Positions 11,801 through 23,847 of a DNA stretch of 52,737 bases are shown here, piece by piece. The notes under the pieces are model-generated. The model worked only from the letters and a program-made list of their open reading frames with translations. It did not search any database and had not been told where the DNA came from. Both the position numbers and the translations under genes were made by a program. This DNA comes from Stereocaulon alpinum (lineage: Eukaryota > Ascomycota > Lecanoromycetes > Lecanorales > Stereocaulaceae). Numbering within the stretch: the first letter of the stretch is position 1; every line of letters starts with the position of its first letter. The DNA is taken from assembly GCA_018257865.1 (NCBI GenBank), contig JAEUBA010000135.1:1-52737 (forward strand), in the 5' to 3' direction.

Positions 11801-13790
11801 TCCCAGATCTTCGTCTTGACTAGCAGTATTGCACAGCATACCGACACTAATTCGTACCTGGAATGCACGGGTCTTCATCGTTATGTGTCGGTGCCCCCTT
11901 TGAGTATACCTATTGGTTTTAAAGGTGGCGGCATGCAATCCTGGCTTGCCATACTCCAATGTTGTTGGCAGTAGGAACAACGACATAGAGTCACTTTGAT
12001 ACCCACTCCCTGGGTCAAAGGTTGGTATGATGTTATGGCGGGCCCCAAAGTGCTTGCCCGTCCTGGACTCATGGGTGTACTCACGACTGTTGCGGTTTAT
12101 CTAATCGTCGCACCTAGGTCCACTACATCAGGGATTCTTCTGGTCAGCTATTCCCTCACAACCCGAGACACTTCAAGATCACTTCGTCTCTTCCAGTGAT
12201 GGAGTCCTCTCGCGTTCGTGTTCCTGTGAACTGTGACATCTTCCTCATCGAGCTGCTAGGCTTGGCGGGCACTCCATGTTTGGCAGGGACGTCATGTTCG
12301 TGTCAAAAGCTCCAAGAGCACTGACGCGATAGAATGAAGGTTTTCATGAATGTAGAATGATTATGTTCGACATGTCTTCTTCTTACTTGGTGTACCGTTG
12401 ATACTTGAGTTGGTGTTTCTATCATCATTCACCCCTTTGTTCACGTGCTAACTGACTACTCTACGGGAACCTCGGGGAGCATCGGGCCTGAAATCGAACC
12501 ATCCGCACTAGGTGTACGTAACAATGCCAATCATACGCTACAAATACACAGTACGAGGCCCTGATAAAGCGACATAAGGGGCTTGTGGGCAATTCCCGAG
12601 CCACAGACCAAGCCCAACACAAAACTCAACTTGCTGCCAATGAGAATCTGCTACTGATATATTCGTAGTTCTGATGAGTATTCCGTCAGCGAGCAAACCG
12701 TCTTCAGTGCCAAATAATACTTGCAACCCAACTTGTGTTTGGATCTCGCTCACGAACAGCTTGACAAGAGCCGGCATCCGTCGGGAGCTACAGCATAGGC
12801 AAGGGAAGAGAGTAGGCAATGCTCGACTTGGTTAAGAGCTTTCTATCGCACCTTTGTGCGTACACTAGGTGTCAATGATGGAACTATATTGCCATGACCC
12901 GCTCGTGCTGGTGCAGGAAACGTAGGACAAGGTCCATATGGCTGGGTGATAGCCAGAACTATTCACCTTCGTGCTGACTGGCACGAGAGGACGCTGACCT
13001 AGAAGTAACGCCGTCCTGCTGGACATTGGAGCCGCTGTCATTGGACAACATGTTGAGAGAATGTGGAAGAGGTGTCTCAGTCATCAGTGATTGAATTGTG
13101 ATTTGTGGTGGATTCTACTGGGGATGAACGACATACTCATATAGATCGTCGAGCTTCACATTGAACGTTCAGTAGTAAACCATGCGTACATCTCAAACTT
13201 GATCTGAATCTAAGGCTTTGACATTCCTGATACATGGATTCGGAAGATCCAGTAATGGTCACATACTCTACTCGGTTGTTGCGTGCTCTGATATCTTGCT
13301 GTTTGTATGAAATCGAATGCTGCAGACTGCAGGAGGTCAAAATAATACCTTGCAAGCCCAAGGCCTTAGGGGACTCTCTAGGGGCAACAGGGGGTATCAC
13401 ATAAACTTTGGGCTAACCTAGAAACAACTACGCCGACCCACCATGCTCGCTTTATGCAGGTCACACTCCTCGTCCTATCACCGCCCTCTCTTCTAGAGCG
13501 GGCGGGACGCTACTCTGCAGGTCTGCGCGCAAGCTGCGCCGCCTTCAGGATTAGGAAAATAAGTGCGACGCAATAATAGAATGCTGGGTGGTGGGTGGTG
13601 GGCCCCACACGGGGGAATTGAGGCTGATACCGCCACCCAACCCTCACGCTAAGTTACATTGATAATTGAGGTATCATTGACACCAGCTGAGGAAGAATCT
13701 GTGCAGCACTCGACGTACACGATGTCGGCAGATCAATGAATACATTCCTAACCCGCATGTAGGCCCTTCGACCCTCCCTGAAAAGCCTCA
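8869..13790. other. Gene-poor stretch, no supported gene
   Basis: About 4.9 kb of roughly balanced composition with no long frame on either strand. Short frames at 10270-10542, 10694-10879, 11594-11974 and 12538-12819 show no recognisable domain. It is not AT-rich, so it is not RIP-degraded. It may be decayed coding DNA or long intergenic sequence. The last ~250 bp before 13791 are the presumed promoter of the ankyrin gene. Confidence 0.45.
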
Positions 13791-16700
13791 ATGGAGGTCC
13801 TCGGACTGTTGACTACGGCTGGCACAATCGCTACGACCATTACTTTGACCATCAAGAGCTTGTCGGACCTCCGTGGACAATACAAGGACGCTGACCTCAG
13901 GATCCGTCTGTTAATCGGGGAACTCTCCACCGTCAAATCCGCCCTGAACCAAATCAATGACTGGACCCACTATCTCGATGACAACCACAGACAAGCAGAT
14001 GTGGTCAATGGCCTCAAGGTTTCGCTGGAGGGATGCAAGCTGGCTATGGATACTCTCGCGGAGGAAGTACATTTGTTGATAGGGGACAGACCGCCGGGAA
14101 CGAGCTTGAATCCGGGCTTCAGAGCGAAAAGTAAATATGCTTGGAACGAAGCAAGTCTCTTAGAGCATGAGAATCGTTTGCGGGCACAGATAGCTGCTCT
14201 GCAATTATTGCTCCAGGCAGTGCGATGGTGAGTACTGACGGTTACTTTGCCTCCTGTCATATGCTGAAAGTCACTCAGCCATTCGAAGCCTGAGCAGGTA
14301 GAGCTCCTACGAGATCCAAGAAGCCGGCAGATCATCCAGAGAGTTGCCGATGACACTTCCACCCTTCGAGCTACAATGAGCGCGACCGTCTCTCACAATT
14401 CACACTCCCCTACGATCCTCAGCCACGATGACTCGACCATAGATGAAAAGGTATTTGACTGGGATGATGAGATTGTCAATGCGGCGTCCTATCGTCGTGC
14501 ATTGCAACATGCCAGGTCCAAGTCGGAGCTGCCTCGAAGGTCAGCTGAAAAGGAAAATGGAGAAGAAAAACTGAGTCAGACCCAAACGAATGAAAATCTG
14601 GACCAACTCTCTCACATCGACGGGGATGTCATACCCGCACGAACAATACCTCAGCCATATGAGATGTCAGTAGTGTCGGAGCCAATAGATGTCTATGGCC
14701 AGCGAAGCGGTCCGGCCTTACAAATATCGTCCATATCAGAGCCAGGTCATCAGCGTAGGAACATCCTTACCCACCGGCTCAAGACCCCAGAAACAGACAA
14801 GAAGTCTTTTTGGTCCTCAATATCAGGCAAACACAGCAGTCGCAACCTCGCATTACCCAAGTCCAACGAAAGTCCCCACACACCTGGCCCACGCGGCCCT
14901 ACTTCAAGTGCTCGCCGTGGGAGACGAGGTTTCGAAAACAGTTTCCACACCAGTATCGATTTTGGCTCTGAAGATGGGTTATCAGCACCTGCAATTGTCA
15001 GAGCAGCACAGGCAGGCTCCGTGGTCGAGGTCGAGACATTGCTAGACCAGCGAGCCGATATCAATGCCCGACACGTTCGATCTGGGAGAACTGCTCTAGC
15101 AGTGGCGTCACATTGTGGAAATGACGAGGTAGTACGATTGCTACTGCAATACGGGGCTCGAGTGAACGATCGTGATGCCACGATGATGACGCCTATGCAT
15201 CTTGCAGCTTTGAGAGGCCATTGTGGTGTCGTAGAAATCCTGCTACAGGAGCATGCTGATATCGATGCGCAAGGTCCGAATGAAGAGACCCCACTCCGTA
15301 TTGCCGTCGAGAAAGGCCAGGTAGAGCTAGCCGATCTTCTCCTTCGTAAGAGGGCAAAAGTCAATGCCAGAGATGCGAGACAATTGACTCCATTGCACGT
15401 CGCTGCCAAGTGTGGAGACGAGAGTATGACTGAATTGTTGGTCAGCCATGGGGCTCATGTGGAGGCTAAAGATGCAAACTTTATGGGTGCACTTCATTAC
15501 GCATGTGAGGGCGGCTACAACGGTGTTGTAACGTGCCTGTTGAATAAGAAGGCAGACATGGAAGCCCGCGGTAAGGCTTCGATGACTCCACTTCTTTGTG
15601 CATCCTCGTCTGGACAGGCTCATATTGTTGAATTACTGCTTAAGAGGAGAGCCTCCCTTAAGTATCAAGCAGAAGGGGACATGACCGCACTACATTGGGC
15701 TAGCTACAATGGTCACGTCGAGGTTATGGATATTCTGCTTCATAGAAGAGCTTCTATCACAGCATCAAACAAGGATGGGAGAACGCCATTGCACCTTGCT
15801 GTGATAGCGGAGAAGTTCGCTGCGGCTGAACTACTTCTGCGTAAAGGAGCTTCAATTGAGGCACAGTGTAGGCTGTCTCGTCGACCAATACACTATGCCT
15901 GTGTCCACGCGAGTTCGGAGATTACTCGGCTCTTGCTTGGCCATAATGCAAGCATTGAGGCCGAGGATGGCTCTGGCAGAAAGCCTTTACACCACGCTTG
16001 TACTCGAGGATCTATGGCGCATGTCGAGCTGCTTTTGCAGAAGGGCGTCAACATTGAGGCACGGGATGCTGATGGAGATCGACCATTATGCTTAGCCAGC
16101 TCGATAGGTCACATCGATATTGTACGGACATTGCTAGATCGTGGTGCCGCTCTAAGATCTAAGTTTGCCTCCGGACCTTCTCACGAAGACTCCCCTTTGT
16201 GTGTTGCAGCGAAGAATGGTCACGTCCCAGTGGTACAAGAGTTGTTGCTGCGGGGAGCGTCGGTTTTGCAGAGAGACGAACGGAACTGGCAGCCTTTGCG
16301 GTATGCCGCCTTCTACGCTCACCCTGAAGTCGTCGAATTGCTCCTTAGGCACGGCGCCACAGTTTCAGGTAGCGCCTCTGGGGGATGGGGATTCAATATT
16401 ACTGCTCATCGGATCGGCTTTGTAAATGACGTTTCCATTCAAGAGCAGCGGAAAGGCCAGGTACTACGCTTGCTGACCAGCGCCGAGGCTCGGGAACAGC
16501 ATATGCAGGAACACTTGGCTACAGCTACGGCTCCTAACGTCTCGGGTGCAATGCAAAACCAGACTTCACCGACTGAGCTCCCTGCTGTAAAAGCTGTCAG
16601 CCCACCAGGGCAAACGCTAGGAATGCCTCCACCTCTGCCACCTCGAACAACTCCAGAATTGTATGCTCCTCCACCAATGACTACTCTTGCGGTGCCAACA

Positions 16701-17300
16701 AGATACACTTATTATCCAGCCCCACCGCCAGCGGAAATCGAGCACCCGGCCAGCCAGCAACGCATTCAGCATGCACAGCAACCATATCCTCTACCGGTAC
16801 CACAAGCACCTCAACAACACCCCGGCGGAGCCACGTCTACCCTAGCCTTGCACAGTCATACACCCTCAGGACAAGACCATTACTCGCCCGGCTATTCATG
16901 CGACACCCCCAGCCCAATGCCATCCATGACTGCGTCTCAGCCTCAGCCTCAGCCTCAGCCTCGTTCTACAACACCCTCTTACAACTTTGTTCCAAAATCA
17001 CCGACTCATAGCACATCAGCTTCCACATTCAATCCAGCTATATATGACAACACTTCTGGTGGCACGCCTGTCAATCATACCCCGTCAACCGGTGGAAGAG
17101 CTGCCTCAACCATGACGCTTGGGCCTGATGGGTTGTGGCGATCTACGAATGAGGGAGCGCAATGGGCTGAGCCCGGGGACAACAATATTGGTAGAGCTAT
17201 GGATGGAGGGGCACAGTGGGCGCGGGATAGAGAGACGCTTTCTGCAGGAGTCACAAACCCTCCGAACTACCCCGCAGGAGTATATGAAATGGCTTCCTAG
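13791..17300 (+). CDS. HeLo-like/STAND N-terminal domain protein with ~14 ankyrin repeats
   Basis: Two exons, 13791-14227 and 14279-17300, with a 51-bp intron (GTGAGT...CTCAG), encode 1152 residues. Residues 1-180 read like the fungal N-terminal domain of STAND proteins (helical, opening MEVLGLLTTAGTIATTITL, with a conserved VADDTSTLRA end). Residues 181-375 are low-complexity and polar. Residues ~380-843 hold about 14 ankyrin repeats, for example TPLHVAAKCGD, TALHWASYNGH and TPLHLAVIAEK. The tail is rich in Pro, Gln, Ser and Thr (PQPQPQPQP), with GPDGLWRS near the end. In many relatives a NACHT or NB-ARC NTPase sits between the N-terminal domain and the ankyrins; none is visible here. Such proteins act as cytoplasmic sensors or scaffolds, some in heterokaryon incompatibility; a specific role cannot be read from sequence. 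The frame is intact and probably functional. Confidence 0.85.
16935..16964 (+). repeat. CCTCAG hexamer microsatellite inside the ankyrin gene
   Basis: Four to five tandem CCTCAG hexamers in frame encode the alternating Pro-Gln run in the C-terminal tail. Length changes would add or remove PQ pairs without shifting the frame. Confidence 0.8.
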
Positions 17301-18760
17301 TCTTCGTAGAGGCGAACACTAGCGCAAGTGCAAGGTTCAGAGGGAGCAGCCATGAGTGACACGCTCGCTATCCATGATTCTCGACCAGCGGGATCTTTAC
17401 GGCGCACACCTGCACTGTTCATATGACAGTTGCAGCTGGAATTCCTACAGCTACCGTTACAACAGATGCCATCGCGGGCCGAGGCTGGCTCTCGACCATT
17501 GACCTCAAGAATCGCTCTCACGGAACCCTCATGGCACTTGCGGATTTCATCACAAGTATGTTTTGGGGGGGTGGGGGAAAAGGGGAGGGGTGTCTGCACA
17601 CTCACGGGAAGTCAACCAGGCCTGCTATGGCTGACATGAAGAGGGCATCGTAATGGAATCACATTCTCGGAGGGCTCTTCAAAGCTGGGAATCAGGCGGG
17701 TTTCTTACCAGGCGAAGGCCGGGCCTTTGCGATATATATTATCGTGGTCACTGTAATTGAAATCACAGGCGGTCATATAACAGGCTAGATAAAGCTAGAT
17801 GGGACAATATATAACTATCTCGTTTCGCGATACTTTGTCAATATTCTTGAGATTAGACACTACCACCCAATGGTTTCCCATTGCTACTCTCATCATACGC
17901 ATCAAGCGAGACATACTTTCAATGGAAAAGAATTGTTCCAACTTCACCCGGCTCGACCCATCTTAGATCGTAAGCTACCCCTTCTCAAGCATCGGCGAGC
18001 AAGAGGCTGATCTTCTCTGTCTCACGAATGTACGAGTCTACACGCCGCTTTCTCTCAGTCAAAGACATTCGTAAACATCACTAGAGTCAAAGCTTGTCTT
18101 CCCAACGCGAAAGGTTGGTCCATGTACCTTTATCTTGAAATCACCAGTGATTTCATTTTGTCCTGGAGTCGTTCGTTGTTCCTGGTACCTTGGATGCTCA
18201 AGGAACCGATGTATAGTGAGTCTACCAGACTCTCGCGAGACTTGGTACGGCGTTACTAGAAGAAGGGATGGGTGGTATCTTGTTCTTTTGAGGCACGGTT
18301 TATAAGGGATGGAGGAAGACGTGATGCTGGCGCAGGGGAGGTGAGGTTGGGTAGGGAGGGTGCTTCAGGCGCGGTATGAGGAGTGAGGGATCACGTTGGA
18401 GAGGAGTGTTGATGGCGATTGGATAATGGATGTGCGTCAGTAGCTTTTGGCTGAGCAAGTCGACGGAAGCGGCAGGCTCCTTTTGAAGCGTGAGATTTGG
18501 ATATCCAAATTGGCAGGTCAGTATCACTGCGACTGTGTCAGCACAAGACTCCTTAGCTTCATAACTAGAAGACATACCTCGATGTCTCCGAAAACGTCTG
18601 CCGAGAAAGCTTTGCATTCTACCAAGCATCTCGGCGCCTTCTGATCCCCCCGTTGCAACGCTTTGGACCTTCTGCCGTCATGTTCCGATACCTGTCAGTA
18701 TCCCCTTCTCAGTAAGCGTTTATATGCTCTTATGTTGTAGCCTCCAGTCTCGTCCCGCCT
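17301..18760. other. Intergenic, no gene seen
   Basis: Space between the ends of two convergent genes, ~1.46 kb. It includes a G-rich run near 17565-17592. Short frames are present (a Cys-rich one on the minus strand, 17297-17605), but no splice-consistent gene was found. Confidence 0.5.
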
Positions 18761-19342
18761 CTATTCGTCCTTGGCGTTTCCATCCGGGCTCCTACTCCTG
18801 CCTCTCCCACCTCGCCCGCCCTTCGTTACTCCTCTCCCCTGCCCCTTCTTACCATCCGTAGGCGGCGGCCTCACGAAAGCGAAGTCAACACCAATAGTTT
18901 GATCTAGTAGCTTGGTATTATTGGCCCCTTCGATGGCGGCTTTGGCTTCTTTCTGCGTGGGATATTCGACCAGTGCGTATCCCTGTAGTGCACCAGACAA
19001 GTCAGCACTGTACCCTCAGCATTTCCCCGCCCTGCCAACTTCCCGCACCTATAACCCTTTGCCCCTACCAGACGTTGGCTCGGAGGGAACACAATAGTAC
19101 CATACCTTCACATAGCCAGTCCTCCGATCAAGATTCATATGCAGGTTCTTGATATCGCCATACTCCCCAAATAGCTCCTGTAGATCCTCTTCGCTAGCCT
19201 CCTCATGCACGTTCGTGACGAGAATGATCCAGCCTTCAATCGAACGCACGGCTACGGCGCCGGTCGCGGTGCGCGTTTCAGTCGTTGCGGGCTTGGAATT
19301 GCGGGGTGGGGAGCTGTCGATGTCCATTTCTGTCGAGGCCAT
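18761..19342 (-). CDS. Y14: Exon-junction-complex RRM protein, Y14/RBM8A type
   Basis: Exons are complement(19106-19342) and complement(18761-18982), separated by a 123-bp intron in phase 0, giving 152 residues. There is one RRM, with RNP2-like ILVTNV at 40-45 and RNP1-like GYALVEY at 80-86. EGWIILVTNVHEEASEEDL, LDRRTGYVKGY and VDFAFVRPPP are diagnostic of the Y14 family, and the tail is an RGG/RS-type segment (GRGRSRSPD). Y14 pairs with Mago and is deposited on spliced mRNA upstream of exon junctions; its RRM contacts Mago more than RNA. The ATG at 19342 is preferred over an upstream in-frame ATG because it opens directly into the family sequence. Probably functional. Confidence 0.92.
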
Positions 19343-19510
19343 AGCTTCGTACAAACAGAGGGTGCAGACAGAATCCTTTGTTGGACGTAGCAGCGAGGTA
19401 GGATGAGGAGTTAGGAGAGGGGTTGAATGGGAAACGTTCAAGGCTGTGAAGATGGAAAGTGGTTTACGTGGGCGGGCTGTTGATTGGAAGAGCTCACCGT
19501 TCGCCTGGTA

Positions 19511-19648
19511 GGGCTGAAGCCTGTAGTTACTGCGAGAGAGCCCTAAAGCTGGCTACTTGGGTGACATGTTGGCTACCCGGAGTCTGCCGACCTGGCCCTT
19601 GCAGGGAACGCTCTAGGGCTCTCTCCTCAGGCTCACGCGCTTCAGCCC
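19511..19648. mobile_element. 138-bp MITE-like hairpin flanked by TA (Tc1/mariner type)
   Basis: Outer arms GGGCTGAAGC and GCTTCAGCCC are perfect inverted repeats. Further in, GAGAGAGCCCT (19534-19544) pairs with AGGGCTCTCTC (19615-19625), so each arm is ~34 bp. The element is bounded by TA at 19509-19510 and TA at 19649-19650, as expected for the target duplication of Tc1/mariner elements. There is no coding capacity. It lies about 170 bp upstream of the Y14 start codon and may form part of that promoter region. Confidence 0.7.
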
Positions 19649-19650
19649 TA

Positions 19651-22221
19651 TGTGTGGACGGTTTTGTGGGAGACCCCTGATATGGTAATCTACTGTATCT
19701 TGAAATCATCTTACCAGTAGCTCCGGACTGGTCGAACCTTGGTAAATTGGTCATCGCCATCTTCCAATCCTCGTAGCCATAGAGTAGTTGATCTAGGGTA
19801 CCATTGGAGGAAATGAGTTACCTCACTTCGACTCGCTTCGCTACTTTAGCGCAAGAGAGCAGCAAGAGCGTAATGGTAAATCCCTTCTAGCGTACGTCAG
19901 ACTCCATCCTAAGGGCCCAACAATAGGAAAGGCTTTCCAGTCAGACATAGAAGATATGCATTTGGCACTCTTCTGGCAGAGGATTGACTTCTACTCGGGT
20001 ACCTTATACATCTTCATCTCTAAGCACTCCCACAAGCGTTTCGATACTAGCCTAAGCATCACGCCTCAGTCGCAGCCACTCCGCACTGTCCCTAACAACC
20101 TCCTTCACCATCCCGGACCCAGCTCCGAGCGTCAGTGTCTTTTCGTACCCGTCAACAAGAACCACCCATCTGATCCCAAACCTATCCTCGTATCATCTCC
20201 TGTAGAACAGACTTTGCCCACCACTATCACACATCCAGGGCCTACGTCGAACTGGAAACTAGGCTTGCCGTTCACGCGTGCGATCCTACAGAATTGGGCT
20301 TTCTATAGTATGTGATAACCTACCTTCAATGCCACGGCTAACTTCAGTAGTAGCCGGCTTTGGAGCTCAAGCAAGAACTGATATTGTCATGGGTGTCTTT
20401 CAATCGATGGCCTCTACACTGTTATTTCTATTGACCGAATCAAATCGCTGATGAGCAATGAATAATTCCAGTCATCACCGAGCCTTCTAACCTCTATGAC
20501 CAGGCAATTATGGCTTTGATTGAGTGCGGAACTATCCTCAGCGAGGGCGACAGTGGAGATGTTAATAATCCTTTAGCGGGGTATTGGGAGTCATGAATGC
20601 GGGGGTCTTATGGTTTGAGAAACAGACTGCACATCAGGTCTCTACCCAGTCATCGTGTTTCATACCCGAACACATCAGCGGGCGTGTGAACGGTGGGTCA
20701 CAAGCTCCAATCCCGGTGATGTAGCATGACGGGCTCTACATTCTAATGTGATCTACCGTCATTAGTCCACGATTTGCAGGACCTAGACATCGTGGCTACT
20801 ACAAGCTTTCATGCCAAATGGCGTAACGATAGCAAGCGCGGGCATCAGAACGTCATCTCCCTTTTTTTAGCTGGGCCCACTGACGGGTGCAAGCTTCAAA
20901 CCTTGAGCTGGTGGCCGTATTTGTGGATCCCTTGGAAGCTCGTAGGGGGTTTTCGTGGCTATGGTCATGGTCTCATCTTTGGTTTTAGTAACAAAGCCGT
21001 TTGCGGAACGATCGGCGCACGACCGACTATCATGGTTTCGTTGGTCAGACCGCTTAGGATGCTGTGTCTGTTCAAGATAAAGATCTCGAGAGCTCTAGTA
21101 TGGGCAGCTAGTGTTGGAGTGTGTAGAGATGGGCGCTGCTGATCTCTATTCTCGGTGCCTGTTATGCTGTATGAAAAGGACGGAGACCCGCCCGTTAACG
21201 TTGTCGCTCTTAGACCGTATAGTTTGCGCTTGGATATATCTCGAAGAACGTCCATATGAATGTTCATGACGGTTTCTTGCATAACACAATTGACAACCTC
21301 TAGCCGTTCCGTGAGAACCCTTCATTGCTACCCTCACTGGAACAACGTGAAACCGACTACGATTTGACATATAGATAGTGAAAGTCTACCACTGGGACTT
21401 GACGTGCCTGCCATGGACACTCTCGTCCAATGGGGATAGTTATGACGATATATGCCTACCCGGAGCAGTGTCGACGTTCATCTCATCTTCATCTCTAGCA
21501 TAGGATTGAAGCCGATCCATCGCCGAAATTTGTCATATTCGCAGATTGAAAACAAGCGGGAGAACAATAGTCGAACCTAAGGCACAGGCTGGAATTCTAT
21601 CTACGTACCCCGCCAGGGAATTATGGGAAACTAGACATAGCTGTTTGATTCATGCAGGGTCATACGTACCATAATATTGCTATCGGCACTAGAAGTTCCC
21701 ATTGGAAGTTCACTTCTCGTTGCCTCAGCCGTACCTTGGGTATATCTTTCACAAGCCGAGAAACAAATTTCGATTAAGTAAAGAGACAACTAACCATCTT
21801 GCACTTACATGCAGCAGCACGCGTCCGTCCACCAAAAGCTGCCATCTACAACTCCCTCTCATGATAGTCCGCCTAAGGACAGCTAGCAGTCAAACCCTGA
21901 GTCAGACGCAATCTCCAGAGACTGACAAGTCCACTCACCCCAGTTCCACCAACCACTCAGTCTTGCATAACGAGTTGTATGGAGAAAGGAGATGTCGCTA
22001 TGGACGTATAGTTAATCCATGCGGAGACAACCATATGGTGTCTCATTTAGGTCGAGAACTTAGCTGGTTGCCTACATCCCGCTGTCAAGGCTGAATCGAT
22101 CCAAATATGGTAGAAAGCCGGACCGTGGTGATGGGAAAGGGGTCGCTCGCGTCATGTAGGCTGAGGTAGGATGACACTGCTTTGGTAGTTGCTTGCCCCA
22201 AAACACCACCGGCTCCACCCG
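19651..22221. other. Intergenic, no supported gene
   Basis: About 2.6 kb of normal composition. Short frames exist (plus 19956-20315 and 21702-22094; minus 20965-21282), with no recognisable domain and no splice-consistent extension. It probably contains regulatory sequence or decayed genes. Confidence 0.45.
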
Positions 22222-23847
22222 TTATCCACTGGGAGTGAAAGCGTACCTTGGCATCTTTGCCATCTTCTCTTCCGGGCTAATGTCATTGTCTGAATATACA
22301 AGCTTCATGTTCTTGTCCTTCTCTTTTTTCCCCTTCTTCTCCTCCGCTGGCTCCTCAATCCTCGGCATCTTCGGCTTTTTCTCTGTGCCATTGGCGGCTT
22401 TGTCGGCATCTTTTGCCGCGCCCGAGACAAGATCGTCGAGTGAGCTTGCATTAGCAGACAGGGCTGTTGGTGGGTTCGAGTCCGTTGTTCCTCCTATCAG
22501 GACACTTGCGTTCTGCGTAGCCTGCTGTTGGCTGTGGTAGGAATGATCGGATTGATTCGGAGGGCCAGAGAGCTGGCCTTGATGCATTTGCTGCATTTGG
22601 AACGCATTTACTGGTGGGGCACCAAATGAAGGCCTCTGAGGAAGTCCTGGTGCCGGAGGAAGACTACCGGGACGCTGTGGCATGCCGCTATGCTGAGGTG
22701 GAGTATGACTCCGGGCAGGCTGGAATTGATTTTGTTGAAATGGGGGCGTGGAGCCTGCTCCAAACGGAGGCGGCCCGTTTTGGAAAGGTGGCTGGCCATT
22801 TTGGAACTGAGGTGAAGGGCCATTCTGAAATTGTGGGGGACCGTTCGGAAACTGAGGAGGCCCATTCTGAAACGGAGGCGCTCCACCCTGGAATGGTGGA
22901 CCGTTTTGAAACTGGGGTGGACCGCTCTGGTATTGAGACGGAAATCCCTGCCCGCCAGGTGGTTGGAATTGTTGAGGTGGCGCAAATGCTGGGTTATTCT
23001 GAAATTGAGGAGGCCCAGGCGGACTGAATGCTTGCTGTTGCGGGGAGAATGGGGACTGCGGCTGTTGAAAAGGTGGTGGCTGCTGGCCATAAGCCTGAGG
23101 ATAGGATGAGTAGCCGGTGTTGTTAGAAGGACCGCCGAACGGCATTTGCTGAGGTGGATAGCTTGGGGAGCCAGCCTTCACCACCACGCTTAGTTTGAGT
23201 TGATTGCGCAGGGCAGCTGATTTACTTACATAATTACCAGGACTTTGGCCCATGCCGGGACTTTGGCCATCCGGCCCCATGCCTCCAGGTGTATTGCCTC
23301 CACTACTGATTCCAGCTGCTTCTTCCGCTGCTTTCTTAGCCTTGTGTTCTGCCAATCGCTTCTTCAGATCTGCTGGAGATTCGAACTTTGGTTTTTTGCT
23401 TTGACCTCCCCCAGCTGCACCGGGTCCTGGGTTGCCAGTGGCAGCTCGACGTTCAGCCTCAGCTTGGGCAAATTGAGTTACGACGCGTTGGTTGTGGCTT
23501 TGCACCACATCATCTGGTATCCCTTCCATCCCAAAGATCTCAACATCCAAGCCTGATCGATTAGGGAGGGCATTCTCGATGATTGTGAGGGTTTCCTTGT
23601 GAACCTGGGTCATGTGGACGGACAGACCTAGGCTTGGTGTTAGCTTGATGGTCAACGGCTTGAGCAATGGTTTCTACATACCGCCTGCAGTGTTGAGTCT
23701 TCGTCCACAACGCTCACACTTGAAGTGTTTAGCTTTCTGATGATTGATTAGAATCTTGAGATCGTCGAAATCTCGCTCGCAGTAATAACACCATGGCCGT
23801 TGAAGGACCTCATCAAGATCGGGGTGCTTCCTCTTTGCTTTGCCCAT
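22222..23847 (-). CDS. BUGZ/ZNF207-like C2H2 zinc-finger protein
   Basis: Exons are complement(23682-23847), (23230-23627) and (22222-23175); introns are 54 bp each; 505 residues. The N-terminus has two C2H2 fingers: C20, C23, H36, H41 (WCYYCERDFDDLKILI) and C44, C47, H60, H65 (FKCERCGRR...HMTQVH). VHKETL and EIFGMEGIPDDVV follow. This layout is that of the metazoan ZNF207/BUGZ family, which binds microtubules and Bub3; the Bub3-binding motif is not evident here. Residues ~195-390 are a Pro/Gln/Phe/Asn/Gly low-complexity region with tandem PQFQNGP-like units, then an acidic/Lys segment. Start choice: MGKAKRKHPD matches the family start. Intron 2 (23176-23229, GTAAGT...AAG) is 54 nt and in frame, so if retained it would add 18 residues. 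The exact C-terminus (PRYAFTPSG) is less certain. Confidence 0.85.

Noticed and set aside
17297..17605. Cys-rich minus-strand frame (CCNGSCRNSSCNC) as a small secreted protein
   Set aside because: No signal peptide at the available start, it overlaps the end of the ankyrin gene, and part of it mirrors a plus-strand frame; cannot be supported.
22466..22480. GGGTTCGAGTCC as the T-arm of a tRNA
   Set aside because: It is inside the BUGZ-like coding exon and no cloverleaf can be drawn around it.
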